From the NCBI GenBank assembly GCA_003674045.1, contig PENC01000029.1, forward strand, positions 1 to 64,000: DNA of 64,000 nt, given 5' to 3'. The DNA comes from Streptomyces griseocarneus. GTDB taxonomy: Bacteria > Actinomycetota > Actinomycetes > Streptomycetales > Streptomycetaceae. Made by a program: the position numbers and the translations under genes. Each line of letters opens with the position of its first letter. The stretch's first letter is position 1. Under the pieces are notes generated by a model that was not told the origin of the DNA, ran no database searches, and saw only the letters and a list, made by a program, of their open reading frames with translations. Positions 33,994 to 42,926 of the stretch are shown piece after piece.

Positions 33994-35228
33994 CGTTGTC
34001 CGCCTTCGTCGGCGAGGACTGCGCTGATCAGGTGTACGGCGTGCGTCAAGTCGTCCGTGGTGTGCTCCGCGCACACGCCTAGCCGCAGCCGGCCCCCGCC
34101 GGCCGGTACTACCGGGTGCAACAACGGTCCTACCAGCAACCCGCGCTCGGCCAGCCGCCGTGCGACGCGGGCGGTGCGGTCCATCGTTCCCACGGGCACC
34201 ACCACCACGTGCGCAGCCGAGCCCGCGGTGCCGATACCCGCCTCTCGTAGCCCCGCCCGCAGCGCCTGCGCGTTGTCATCAAGTCTGCGGCGCCGTTCTG
34301 TGCCCTCCCGTGCCAACACGGTGAGTGCCGCCAGCGCCGCCCCGACGGAGGCCGGTGGCAGTCCCAGGGAGAGCAGGTAGGTATTCGCGGTGTGCCGGAA
34401 AAGATGCACGATGTCCGGGCCGGCACACGCGAAGCCCCCGGTGGATGCGAACGCCTTGCTGAATGTGCCGGTGAGCACGTCCACGCGATCTAGTACGCCG
34501 AGCAGTTCGGCCGCACCTCGGCCGTGCGGGCCGAGCGCGCCGGCGCTGTGCGCTTCGTCCACCACCAGCAGTGCGTTGTACCGCTCGGCAAGATCTGCGA
34601 TCTGCACGAGAGGGGCGATGTCGCCGTCGGCGCTGAACAATCCGTCCACCATGATCAGCCGTCGCCCCGTGTGGCCCTCCCGCAGGGTCTGCTGCAACAG
34701 CTTCTCCAGGTGTTCCGGGTCGTTGTGCCCGAAGACGTGGGCACCGGCGCCGGACAGCCGGACGCCCATAGCGATCGACTGGTGGTTGAAGCGGTCGGTG
34801 AAGACCAGGTCGCGTGGTCCGGCCAGGGAGTCCAGGACGCCCAGATTGGCCTGCATGCCGGTGGGGAAGAGCAGCGCGGACGGCAGGCCGAACCAGGCGG
34901 CCGTGGCCTCCTCCAGAGCTTCGTGCAATTCGGTGTATCCACCGACCGCCTGGATTGCGTACGTACCCGTACCGAACCGGCGGGCGGCTTCGACCGCTCC
35001 CTCGACGACTTCAGGGTGCCGGGCGAGCCCGAGGTAGTCGGCCGAGCCGAAGACGCTGACCGGGTGGTCACCGGTGTGCGCGTCACCGGGATGCATGGAG
35101 CGCTGCTGTCTGATCCGGGCCCGGGTGGTCGCCGCTTCCGTGATCACCGGAAACAGCGGGTAGATCCCGTCCTTGCGCCAGCGGTCCACTGTGTGGAGCG
35201 TGCTGTTGCGCGCGGGGCCGAAGTCCAT
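33990..35228 (-). CDS. Alpha-oxoamine synthase, serine palmitoyltransferase-like
   Basis: ATG at 35228 has AGGAACTGTCCG upstream; 412 aa, normal length for the family. It is a fold-type I PLP enzyme that condenses an amino acid with an acyl thioester and loses CO2. Landmarks are FGSADYLGLARHP (about 60-72), FPTGMQANLGVL (121-132), VDEAHSAGALGPHGRG with PLP-binding Asp224 and His227, and TGTFSKAFASTGGF with the PLP lysine at 258. KBL, BioF and SPT share this scaffold; the neighbouring ACP, acyltransferase and epimerase favour a sphingolipid-type SPT using acyl-ACP. It is coupled by a 4-base overlap to the acyltransferase gene. Confidence 0.8.
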   Translation of the reverse strand: MDFGPARNSTLHTVDRWRKDGIYPLFPVITEAATTRARIRQQRSMHPGDAHTGDHPVSVFGSADYLGLARHPEVVEGAVEAARRFGTGTYAIQAVGGYTELHEALEEATAAWFGLPSALLFPTGMQANLGVLDSLAGPRDLVFTDRFNHQSIAMGVRLSGAGAHVFGHNDPEHLEKLLQQTLREGHTGRRLIMVDGLFSADGDIAPLVQIADLAERYNALLVVDEAHSAGALGPHGRGAAELLGVLDRVDVLTGTFSKAFASTGGFACAGPDIVHLFRHTANTYLLSLGLPPASVGAALAALTVLAREGTERRRRLDDNAQALRAGLREAGIGTAGSAAHVVVVPVGTMDRTARVARRLAERGLLVGPLLHPVVPAGGGRLRLGVCAEHTTDDLTHAVHLISAVLADEGGQR

Positions 35229-35610
35229 CGGACAGTTCCTGCCCTTTCTCTCCTGATGCCAACCGGGCGGCCGGGCTCCGGCGGAGGGTCTATGCGCCCG
35301 CGGTGTCGCGGAGCTGACGGCCTGCAGGTGCAGAGGGCGCCTGACAGCACTCCGTCGGCGCGAGTGCGATACTCCGTCGGCACGGCGCGAGCACCGGATG
35401 TTCCAGCGGTACGAACCGCATGCCTCCCAGAGCGATATCCGCCGACCCGTCGCCGAGGGTGGGCGCAGCAGGTGCGCCGCAGGTGCCCGGCTGCCTCATC
35501 CCACGCGTACTTCTTCGGCAATCCGCCCGTCGCCAGGTGGTACGTCCGTCATGTGAGGGTCGGTGGTCTCGCGGACAGTGTTGGTTCCCAGGAGCGGCCC
35601 GCCGGGGCCG
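35229..35610. other. 382-base gap inside the lipid operon
   Basis: No supported gene lies between the ACP stop and the PLP-enzyme start. Two short minus-strand frames (MTDVPPGDGRIAEEVRVG, then a 69-aa frame starting MRQPGTCGAPAAP that overlaps it by four bases) have no ribosome-binding site. They may be remnants or chance. The gap could hold an internal promoter. Confidence 0.4.
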
Positions 35611-35913
35611 CTACCCGGTACATCGCCCCTCGTTGTGAGGGAAGTTCAGGTTCGCCGTGTCGGCCAGGAGGTCGAGGAAGGCTCCGAGGGGGAGGGAGGG
35701 GACCATTTCATTGGCAATCACCTCCATGTCGTAGACCACGTCGTATGTGTCCTCGGCGGCGGCCATTGTCTCCGCCAGCAGCAGGGAGTCCAGGCCCAGT
35801 TCATCCAGCGTGCTCTCCTCCGTGAGCGCCGCGGCGTCGACCCGCAGCCGTTCGGCGAGGAGTTTTTTGACACCGTCACGATCTGGGGCCGGGGGGGTTC
35901 GTACTGCTTCCAC
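35611..35913 (-). CDS. Acyl carrier protein
   Basis: GTG at 35913 has GGAGAAGAG upstream; 100 aa. The phosphopantetheine site is DELGLDSLLLAE with Ser43, inside a four-helix acidic protein (ERLRVDAAALTEESTLDELG). A dedicated ACP next to an acyl-AMP ligase and an alpha-oxoamine synthase is the arrangement described for bacterial sphingolipid synthesis in Caulobacter, where a specialised ACP delivers the acyl chain to SPT. It begins 33 bases after the ligase stop. Confidence 0.85.
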   Translation of the reverse strand: MEAVRTPPAPDRDGVKKLLAERLRVDAAALTEESTLDELGLDSLLLAETMAAAEDTYDVVYDMEVIANEMVPSLPLGAFLDLLADTANLNFPHNEGRCTG

Positions 35914-35946
35914 TCTTTTCTCTTCTCCGTTTGTCCGTACGGACTG

Positions 35947-37677
35947 TCAGGGGGCCGCCGCCGAGAGCCGGACGCTTGGGGGGAGTGTGCCGGTCAGGCA
36001 GGCGGCGCCCAGGCTGAGCCGTTTCACTTTGCCGCTGGTCGTCCGGGGCAGAGCACCTCGGCGTGCGATGAATACCTCGCTCACCGGGATGCGGAACTCC
36101 CGCAGCACTGTCAGCCGGGCGATGCGCGTCAGCCGGTCCTCGTCCGCCGCCTGCCTGCCGCCTGCCAGTTCGAGGAAGAGCACCAGGTCTTCGGTCTCCT
36201 CTTCGCGCGGCACGGCCACTGCGGCTGCGGCACCGAGTTCTTCCGGGGCTGCGTCGAGCACCGCCTGCTCGATATCTGCGGGCGCCAGGAGCCGTCCCGC
36301 GTACTTCACGACCTCCTTTGACCGGCCGATCACGTAGAGCTCGCCGTCGTACAGTGCACCGAGGTCACCGGTGGGCACGAGCCCGTCCTCCTGGGCCGTC
36401 GGATGCATGGTGCCGTCCGGGAGGATCACTCTGCGGGCCACCGACATGCCGCGGATCCGGATTTCGCCCACCTGGCCTGCGGGCAGTTCCTGGCCGTCCG
36501 GCGAGATGATCCGTACCTCGGTGCCGGGCAGCGGCGTGCCATGGCCGATGAGTTCCCGGGCCGCAGGGCCGGGAGCGGTACGGACCAAACGACCGTGCTC
36601 CAGCGCGTCGGCGGCGAACAGGCCTACGGCGGAGGGGATCAGAGGTGTCCTGCAGGCGACTGCGACGCAGTTCTCCGCGAGTCCGTAGGCAGGCAGGAGG
36701 ACATGCCGGGGCAGTCCCTGGGCGGCGAAGGTCTCTTCGAAGCGCGCGCAGAGGCCGGGTACAACGCGTTCCGCACCGATGATGGCCACGCGGAGTGCGG
36801 ACAGGTCGACCCCGGTCAGCCGGTCCGATGCCGATGTGCGCCTCGCACTGCGGGCAGCCATCGCATAGGCGAACGGAGGAGCGCTGGTGTGGGTTGCGCG
36901 GAAGGCGCTCAATTCCTCGATCCAGCGCAGCGGGTGACGGATGAATGAACCCGGGGTCAGCCCCCGGAACGCCGATCCCCCGTACAGGGAGCCCCAGAGG
37001 CTGCCGATCAGCCCCATGTCGTGGGTGAACGGAAGCCAGCACACGGTGCGTCCGGCCGTGAACCGGACGCGGCGGGTGAGCGCATGCAGGTTCGCGGCCA
37101 GGTTGCCGTGGGTGAGAACGATGCCGCGGGGGGCGGCCAGGCTGCCTGAACTGAACTGGACCAGCGCCGGACGGTCCGGGTCCGGTCGGGTACCGACAGC
37201 TTCCTCGTCGTGTCCGGCCGCGCCGGTAGGACATCCGGCCAGGCCGAGTACGTCCACCCGTAATCCGGCGGCGCGGATCGCCACCTGGCGCTCGGCCGGA
37301 TCGTCCCCGGCCAGATACCAGCGCGCCCGGGTCACCCGTAGCGCGGCCAGCGTCCGCAGCGTGTCCTGGGCGCCGTTGCGCAGGCCCCTTGAGGCCCCGA
37401 GCGGTACGAGTACGGCTCCGCAGGCCGGCACCGCCACGGACGCCACCATCACCGATGTGGTGGTGTCCATCTCCAGGGCGACATAGTCACCCGGCCGCAC
37501 TCCGTGGTCCGTGAGCCATCCGGCACAGCCCACCACCCTCTCCCAGAACGCCGGATAGTCCACCTCGTCGTCCCCGGCGGCACCTACCGTAACCGCAGGG
37601 TCGAGGCACGTGCAGGCGTGGAAGCGGAGTTCCTCGACGAGCGTCGGATGCCGCCCCGCTGTCCGCTCCTGCGCCAT
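35947..37677 (-). CDS. Fatty acyl-AMP ligase / acyl-ACP synthetase
   Basis: This 576-aa adenylate-forming enzyme starts at ATG 37677. It has the P-loop-like ALVQFSSGSLAAPRGIVLTH (about 170-190), CWLPFTHDMGLIGSLWGSLY, AYGLAENCVAVACRT, and the hinge segment TGDLGALYDGELYVIGRSKE. The C-terminal lysine region is LPRTTSGKVKRL. The wording (HDMGLIG, IGRSKEVV) fits fatty acyl-AMP ligases that load ACPs, rather than CoA ligases. It would activate a free fatty acid and place it on the adjacent ACP. It is the first gene of the minus-strand lipid operon and is divergent from the desaturase gene. Confidence 0.85.
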   Translation of the reverse strand: MAQERTAGRHPTLVEELRFHACTCLDPAVTVGAAGDDEVDYPAFWERVVGCAGWLTDHGVRPGDYVALEMDTTTSVMVASVAVPACGAVLVPLGASRGLRNGAQDTLRTLAALRVTRARWYLAGDDPAERQVAIRAAGLRVDVLGLAGCPTGAAGHDEEAVGTRPDPDRPALVQFSSGSLAAPRGIVLTHGNLAANLHALTRRVRFTAGRTVCWLPFTHDMGLIGSLWGSLYGGSAFRGLTPGSFIRHPLRWIEELSAFRATHTSAPPFAYAMAARSARRTSASDRLTGVDLSALRVAIIGAERVVPGLCARFEETFAAQGLPRHVLLPAYGLAENCVAVACRTPLIPSAVGLFAADALEHGRLVRTAPGPAARELIGHGTPLPGTEVRIISPDGQELPAGQVGEIRIRGMSVARRVILPDGTMHPTAQEDGLVPTGDLGALYDGELYVIGRSKEVVKYAGRLLAPADIEQAVLDAAPEELGAAAAVAVPREEETEDLVLFLELAGGRQAADEDRLTRIARLTVLREFRIPVSEVFIARRGALPRTTSGKVKRLSLGAACLTGTLPPSVRLSAAAP

Positions 37678-37798
37678 CGCCGCTCCCCTGTGTGATAGTG
37701 CCGCATGACCAACGACCTCGACCGCAATGAGTAACGGCGCGAATACGTATGGTAACTAAGGTGTTATGCTTCCGCCCCTTCAAGACGCCGGAGGCCCC
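37678..37798. promoter_or_regulatory. Divergent promoter region of the lipid cluster
   Basis: This 121-base gap lies between the ligase (minus) and desaturase (plus) genes. It includes ATACGTAT (37743-37750) and TAACTAAGGTGTTA (37753-37766), the latter an inverted TAAC/GTTA pair around six bases, which could be a repressor site controlling both directions. It is AT-richer than the flanks. The desaturase ribosome-binding site is GGAGG at 37790-37794. Confidence 0.4.
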
Positions 37799-38734
37799 AT
37801 GCACCACCCACGGCAGGACGAAGCGCTCCTGCGTGATCTCGAGCCCGTCGTCGCCGCGAATCTCGACCGCCACCTGGCCGCCGCCAAGGAGTGGTTTCCG
37901 CATCAGTACGTGCCGTGGGGACTGGGCAGGGACTTCGACGGGCCGCTCGGCGGCTGCCCATGGGAGGCCGGACAGTCACCGCTGCCCGGGCATGTGCGCG
38001 CGGCCCTCGTACTGAGCTTGCTGACCGAGGACAACCTGCCGAGCTACCACGCTGCGCTGGTGGCCGAGTTCGGCCTCGATGGCGCCTGGGGTACGTGGAT
38101 CCGGCGGTGGACGGCGGAGGAGGACCGTCACGGCACCGCTCTGCGTGCCTACCTGCATGCCACCCGCGCGGTGGACCCTGTCTCCTTGGAGAGGGACCGG
38201 ATGCGCCACCTCGGCGCGGGCTACACCAGCGCGTACCCGGGGTCGGTCCTGCACTCAATCGCGTACGTCACCGTTCAGGAGCAGGCCACCCGAGTCTGCC
38301 ATCGCACCCTCGGCCGTATCAGCGGCGATCCGGTCTGCACGCAGATGCTCACCAGGATCTCAGCGGACGAGAACCTCCACATGGTCTTCTACCGCAATCT
38401 GCTGGCCGAGGCCTTCACCCGCGATCCGAACCGCACGATGTGCGCCCTGTGGGACGTCATCCGTAACTTCCGCCTGCCCAGCCACGACGCCCCTGTACTA
38501 CGGAAGCTGGCACTGCGAGTGGTCATGTCGGGCATCCACGACCACCAGGTCCTGCACGACCAGATCCTGCTCCCTCTGGTCAGATCGTTCAAAGTCCTGC
38601 AGCGCGACGACGTGACGGGTGAAGGGGCACGCAGCCGCGACCAACTGGCTGGCCACATGGGGCGCTTGGGGGCCCGCGCCGAGGAATGCGCTCTGCGCCG
38701 GCTCGAACGCGCGGCCGAGGACGGCGCGGGGTGA
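37799..38734 (+). CDS. Acyl-ACP desaturase (soluble diiron)
   Basis: ATG at 37799 follows CGGAGGCCCC; the frame also opens at 37766 but without a good ribosome-binding site. The 311-aa protein has all six diiron ligands of the plant stearoyl-ACP desaturase/DesA family: Glu78 (TEDNLPSY), Glu108 and His111 (AEEDRHG), Glu161 (VQEQATR), Glu191 and His194 (ADENLHM). These enzymes place a cis double bond in an ACP-bound chain. In this context the product could be an unsaturated acyl or long-chain base. It is coupled to the next gene by a GTGA overlap and needs ferredoxin, which is not encoded here. Confidence 0.85.
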   Translation: MHHPRQDEALLRDLEPVVAANLDRHLAAAKEWFPHQYVPWGLGRDFDGPLGGCPWEAGQSPLPGHVRAALVLSLLTEDNLPSYHAALVAEFGLDGAWGTWIRRWTAEEDRHGTALRAYLHATRAVDPVSLERDRMRHLGAGYTSAYPGSVLHSIAYVTVQEQATRVCHRTLGRISGDPVCTQMLTRISADENLHMVFYRNLLAEAFTRDPNRTMCALWDVIRNFRLPSHDAPVLRKLALRVVMSGIHDHQVLHDQILLPLVRSFKVLQRDDVTGEGARSRDQLAGHMGRLGARAEECALRRLERAAEDGAG

Positions 38735-39768
38735 CCGCCGGGGCCTTCGGGAAACGGTTCCTGGTCACCGGTGCCGCAGGCTTCGTCGGGCGGCGCCTGT
38801 GCGCCATACTCACGGCACAAGGCGCCCATGTCACAGCTCTGGTACACCGTACGCCGCTGCCCTATGGGGGCATCCGGCCGGCCATCGGCGACCTCACCAC
38901 GGCAGAGGGCATGCGCGGCGTACGCGCGGCGGCCGACGGAGCGGAGTACGTCATCCACCTCGCCGCAGTCGTCAAGTCCCGCTCCTGCCCCGGATACTGG
39001 CGGTGCAACGCCGAGGGAACCGCCAACCTCGCCCGGATCCTGGCCGCCGCGCCGTTGCCCCCGCGCCGCCTGGTGCTCTGCTCCTCCCTGGCCGCCGCCG
39101 GGCCTTCCCTGCCTGGCCGGCCCCGCACCGAAGATGATCCGCCGGCCCCGGTCTCCCATTACGGCCGCAGCAAGCTCGCCGGAGAACAAGCGGTCCGGAA
39201 GTGTGCGGACCGCCTTGGCGCCGTCGTGATCCGGCCGCCCATCGTGTACGGGCCCGGCGACCCTGCATTCCTGCCGACACTGTTGCCGATGGTCCGCAAA
39301 GGGCTCGTGCTCAAGGCCGGGGTCGGCCCCAAGCGCTATTCCCTCATCCATGTCGATGACCTGTGCGCCGCCCTGCTCGCAGCGACCGAACGGGGCACGA
39401 CGATGCGCTCGGAGGGCTCTTCCTCAGGCGTGTACAGCGTGTCGGACGGCCAGGAGTACACCTGGCAGAGGCTCTGCCGGACGGCCGCTGATGTCATGGG
39501 GTACCGCCCCCCGCTCCTCATTCCCGTCCCACACACCGTGACCCGCGCGGTCGCCATAGGGGCCGAAGCCGCAGGACGGCTCCGCGGGACGGTCCCGGCA
39601 CTCAACCGCGACAAAGTCCGTGAGCTGAACTGCGCGGCATGGGCCTGCTCATCGGCACGGGCCGGGCAAGACCTCGGTTTCACGCCCTCCATCCAGCTCC
39701 CCGAGGGAATCGCCTCCTTCCTGGCCGCCACTCCGCCGGGACGGAAAAGTCCGCCGGGTCACACCTGA
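38731..39768 (+). CDS. NAD-dependent epimerase/reductase, CerR-like extended SDR
   Basis: GTG at 38731 overlaps the desaturase stop by four bases; 345 aa. It is an extended short-chain dehydrogenase: FLVTGAAGFVGRRLCAILTA (nucleotide-binding G14/G17/G20), VIHLAAVVKSRS, LCSSLAAAG, and the catalytic SHYGRSKLAGEQA (Y-x-x-x-K). The rest (VVIRPPIVYGPGDPAFLPTL, YSLIHVDDLCAALLAATERG) is typical of the NAD-epimerase branch. In the Caulobacter ceramide pathway an enzyme of this branch, CerR, reduces the 3-oxo group; the same job fits here. The C-terminal half is hydrophobic in places, so membrane association is possible. Confidence 0.8.
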   Translation: MTAGAFGKRFLVTGAAGFVGRRLCAILTAQGAHVTALVHRTPLPYGGIRPAIGDLTTAEGMRGVRAAADGAEYVIHLAAVVKSRSCPGYWRCNAEGTANLARILAAAPLPPRRLVLCSSLAAAGPSLPGRPRTEDDPPAPVSHYGRSKLAGEQAVRKCADRLGAVVIRPPIVYGPGDPAFLPTLLPMVRKGLVLKAGVGPKRYSLIHVDDLCAALLAATERGTTMRSEGSSSGVYSVSDGQEYTWQRLCRTAADVMGYRPPLLIPVPHTVTRAVAIGAEAAGRLRGTVPALNRDKVRELNCAAWACSSARAGQDLGFTPSIQLPEGIASFLAATPPGRKSPPGHT

Positions 39769-39819
39769 GCCACCCGACCAGGACCACGGCCCGAAGAGGG
39801 CATCACGCCGGCGTCCGGC

Positions 39820-42021
39820 CTATGCCCGGGAACCGGGAAACCACCAGTTCGCCCGGCCCGCGAGCTGCATCACAGCCGGTACGAGCAGCCCGCGGACCAC
39901 CGTGGCGTCCAGCAACACCGCCACCGCGAGCCCCACACCCACGACACGCAGATGCAGCAGACCGGACAGCGTGAGCGACGCCATGACGACCGCGAAGACA
40001 ACCGCAGCCGAAGTGAACAGTCTTCCCGTGTGCTGCAGGCCGGTTGCCACCGCCAAGGGCGTCGGAGTCCCCCGGCGGTGCTCCTCCAGGATCCTCGAGA
40101 GCAGGAAGACCTCGTAGTCCATGGACAGACCGAATGCGACCGCGAACATCAACGGGACCAGCACATCGGTGATACCCGCCGACGACTCACCGGGCAGCCA
40201 GCCTTCCTGGAAGACCGCGACCAGGATGCCGAAGGTGGCCGCCAGGCTCAGCGCGTTGAGCAACAGCGCCTTCACCGGGACGAGCACGCTGCGAGTGTAG
40301 AGAAGCAACAGCAGGAATGTGGCACAGGTGGCGAACCCGGCGACGAACGGGAGGCGCTCCGTCAGTACCCGTTTGGTGTCCGCCAGCTGTGCGGCCGGCC
40401 CGCCAACGAGCGATGGCACTGGTGCGGGGACCCGCCGGAGCCGCTCGACGATACGGCTCCCCTCAGGCGTGAGGGGCTCGGGTGTATACGGAATCACGGA
40501 CAGCCAGGCCCCCCGACCGGTGGTGAACGCCCCGGTCCGGTCCTCCGGCAGGGGCTCTCGTCTCCCTTGCCCGTAGCTCCCGGTTGCGGTGTCGACCCGG
40601 CGCACCCCAGGCACGAGGGACAGCCTTCGGGCATATCCGTCGAGGTCCCGGGCGGAATCCCCCGCTCGCAGACCGGGAAGAACGACGGAGGGGCCTGTTT
40701 CCCCCATCCCGAAGGAGTCCCGGAGCACGTGGGACGTCTGCGCGACCTGGGAGGAGTCCGGCAGCGTCGCCTCCCCGTACATGCCGAACCGCACCTGGAG
40801 CGACGGCGCGGCCAGCGTGAACAAGAAAGTGAGTGCTCCGAGCGCGACCATTACCGGCCGCCCGGTCGTCCAGCCCGCCAGGCGGGACCAGGCGCCCTCG
40901 GACTCCCCGCGGGCCCCTGGAGGGCGAGCGGCATCCGTTCTGCGGCGCAGCCTGGCGAAGACATCCCACCGGTCGACGTAACTCCCGAAAAACACCAGCA
41001 GAGCGGGCAGGATCCCCAATGCCCCGGCCGCAGAGGCCACTACCACAGCGATGCCCCCGCAGGCGAGCGACCGCAGAAGGGGCAGCGGGAAGAGCAGCAA
41101 CGCGCACAGCGCGGCCACCACCGTGGCCGCCGAAACGCCCACGGCGTACCCAGCCGTGCGCAGCATGACCGCCACGGCCGGGCCAGGAGCGCTCCCCGCC
41201 GCGACTTCCTCCCGGTAGCGGGAGACCAACAGCAGGCTGTAGTCGACAGCCAGCCCGAAACCCAGAGCGGTAGTGATGTTGAACGCAAGCGCCGACAAGG
41301 GGACCGCCCGAGCCAACAGCTCCAGGAAGGCGGTGGTGGTGACAACCGCGAAGGCTCCCACGAGCACCGGGAGCAGCGCGGTGACAGCGCTCGCGAAGAC
41401 CCACAACAGGATCACAAGGATCAACGGTGCCGCGAGGGCCTCGGCCAGATGCAGGCCGTGTTCGCTGAGCCGGTCGCTCTCGGACAGCACGGCGGCCCTG
41501 CCCGCGGCGGACACGTGCAGCGGGCCGAGCCACCCGGTGTGGCGGGCGATGACATCATCACTGGCGAATCGGGCAGCTCGCTCGCCCCCGCGGAAACGCA
41601 CCAGGACGAGGGCCCGGTGCCGGTCAGCCGTGCGTAGTGCGGGCAGGCGGCGTGGCCAGTAGCTCTGTGCCCAGGCAACACGAGGATCGGCCGCGAGATC
41701 GTCGGCCAGTTCCCGGCCGACTCGCGCGGCGGGCCTGGCGTCGACCGATCCAGAAGCCGTGGCCAGCAGCACCAGGTGGGGTTCGCCAGCGGCGAAGTGA
41801 GCGGTCAGGAAGGCGTCGGCGCGCTGGGATTCCGCAGCGGACGGCGTCCAGTTCTCAGGAGACAAGGGAGTGCTGACGCCGAGCGCAGCCAACGCCGCGC
41901 AGACCACCAGACTTAGGAGGGCAAGCACCCAGCCGGCACCACGCCGTGTGGAGAACACTGCACATGCCGGGTTTTGCACCCGGTGCCGTTTCTCGCTGCC
42001 CGGACCGCCCGCCGTCGCCAT
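39820..42021 (-). CDS. MMPL/RND-family lipid exporter
   Basis: The 733-aa protein has the MMPL plan: one N-terminal membrane segment (GWVLALLSLVVCAALAALGV), a periplasmic-type loop, five transmembrane segments (about 190-340) with ALGFGLAVDYSLLLVSRYRE, then a second repeat with ITDVLVPLMFAVAFGLSMDY and EVFLLSRILEEHRRG. The paired GxxxDY motifs are the proton-relay sites. Such transporters in actinobacteria export lipids and glycolipids. The start at ATG 42021 lacks a good ribosome-binding site, so a downstream start is possible. It is convergent to the CerR-like gene and probably exports the product of this cluster. Confidence 0.85.
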   Translation of the reverse strand: MATAGGPGSEKRHRVQNPACAVFSTRRGAGWVLALLSLVVCAALAALGVSTPLSPENWTPSAAESQRADAFLTAHFAAGEPHLVLLATASGSVDARPAARVGRELADDLAADPRVAWAQSYWPRRLPALRTADRHRALVLVRFRGGERAARFASDDVIARHTGWLGPLHVSAAGRAAVLSESDRLSEHGLHLAEALAAPLILVILLWVFASAVTALLPVLVGAFAVVTTTAFLELLARAVPLSALAFNITTALGFGLAVDYSLLLVSRYREEVAAGSAPGPAVAVMLRTAGYAVGVSAATVVAALCALLLFPLPLLRSLACGGIAVVVASAAGALGILPALLVFFGSYVDRWDVFARLRRRTDAARPPGARGESEGAWSRLAGWTTGRPVMVALGALTFLFTLAAPSLQVRFGMYGEATLPDSSQVAQTSHVLRDSFGMGETGPSVVLPGLRAGDSARDLDGYARRLSLVPGVRRVDTATGSYGQGRREPLPEDRTGAFTTGRGAWLSVIPYTPEPLTPEGSRIVERLRRVPAPVPSLVGGPAAQLADTKRVLTERLPFVAGFATCATFLLLLLYTRSVLVPVKALLLNALSLAATFGILVAVFQEGWLPGESSAGITDVLVPLMFAVAFGLSMDYEVFLLSRILEEHRRGTPTPLAVATGLQHTGRLFTSAAVVFAVVMASLTLSGLLHLRVVGVGLAVAVLLDATVVRGLLVPAVMQLAGRANWWFPGSRA

Positions 42022-42736
42022 GCCCGGAGCAACGACCTACCACCACTGACGTCACCGCCGTGCTGGGTACGAACCCTTCGGCAGCGGAGTCCGCGTTCGG
42101 AAACAGAGGGCCTACCGACGGGTACGGTGCCGGGTCCGCCTCCGGTCCGGTGAGCCGAACTGGGATGGCCTCGACCATGAGGTGGACGTCTTTGGCGGCG
42201 CGGGAGGCGGCTTCGGATTGGTCGCACCATGCCGGGTCGTCGTACGCGATGAGCGGTACCTTCGTGGTCGCTTCCAAGTAGCGGGTTTCCGCGATCCCGT
42301 CCACGCGCGGGCCGATACGGGCGGTGGTCGCGACGGTCAGCGCCGCGACCGCGGAGCGGGTGCACGCGGCGAGGGTGACGACGGCCAGTGCGGGCAGTGC
42401 CGCGTGTACCCGCTCGCTGGTGGGCCCGGCAGCCAGCAGTGGTGCGAGGGCGCCGGTCGTGGCGTACAGCCCTATCGCGGTGACAGCCGCGGAGATGAGC
42501 TGGAGCGCGCAGGTCAGGGCCACAGCGCGGGGGGCGGCTGCCCAGGCGAGACGGACGGCGATCGCGGCCAGGCGGGGAAGGTGGCGGGCGATGCTCCACC
42601 AGGAGGCATCGAGCGCGTCGTCGTGGCCCTCCGCACTGACAGTGTACTGGGGGATGACCACGCCTTCCGGCCGGTGGCCGGAGCGACGCTTGCGAGGCGG
42701 AGTGGGGGACGTGGGGGAAACGGGAATGGTCGTCAC
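42022..42736 (-). pseudogene. Truncated ABC exporter (membrane domain only)
   Basis: The minus-strand frame begins with a cytosolic tail, then RHLPRLAAIAVRLAWAAAPR, AVALTCALQLISAAVTAIGL and ALPALAVVTLAACTRSAVAA, the first membrane spans of an ABC exporter, and then RIGPRVDGIAETRYLEATTK, VPLIAYDDPAWCDQSEAASR. Homology stops near AAKDVHLMVEA; the rest of the membrane domain and the whole ATPase are missing, replaced by unrelated sequence. The supported part is about 42190-42736; the open frame itself runs on to 41855, overlapping the MMPL gene. Its reading start (GTG 42736) has no clear ribosome-binding site. It marks the edge between the lipid cluster and the conjugation module. Confidence 0.6.
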
Positions 42737-42926
42737 ACTTGCGCCAACGACTCACCCGAACGGGTGTCACGGTGTGCCGTGGTGGCGGGGGCGGCGAATG
42801 CATGTCCTATTCGGTGCAGTGTCCGATGCGCACAGCGGGGACGGTAGGCCCGGAGGCAGTCGGCGGCACCCTGGCCGACCACCTGCCCGGCGGACTCCGT
42901 CGACGAATGCTTGCCGTCCCCAGCGG

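Noticed and set aside
35290..35552. Two tiny overlapping minus-strand frames before the PLP enzyme
   Set aside because: The 4-base overlap is attractive, but neither has a ribosome-binding site or recognisable sequence.
39952..41637. 561-aa open frame on the plus strand
   Set aside because: It is antisense to the MMPL transporter, low in hydrophobic residues and full of Arg/Gln/Gly; the transporter frame has clear membrane segments and motifs.
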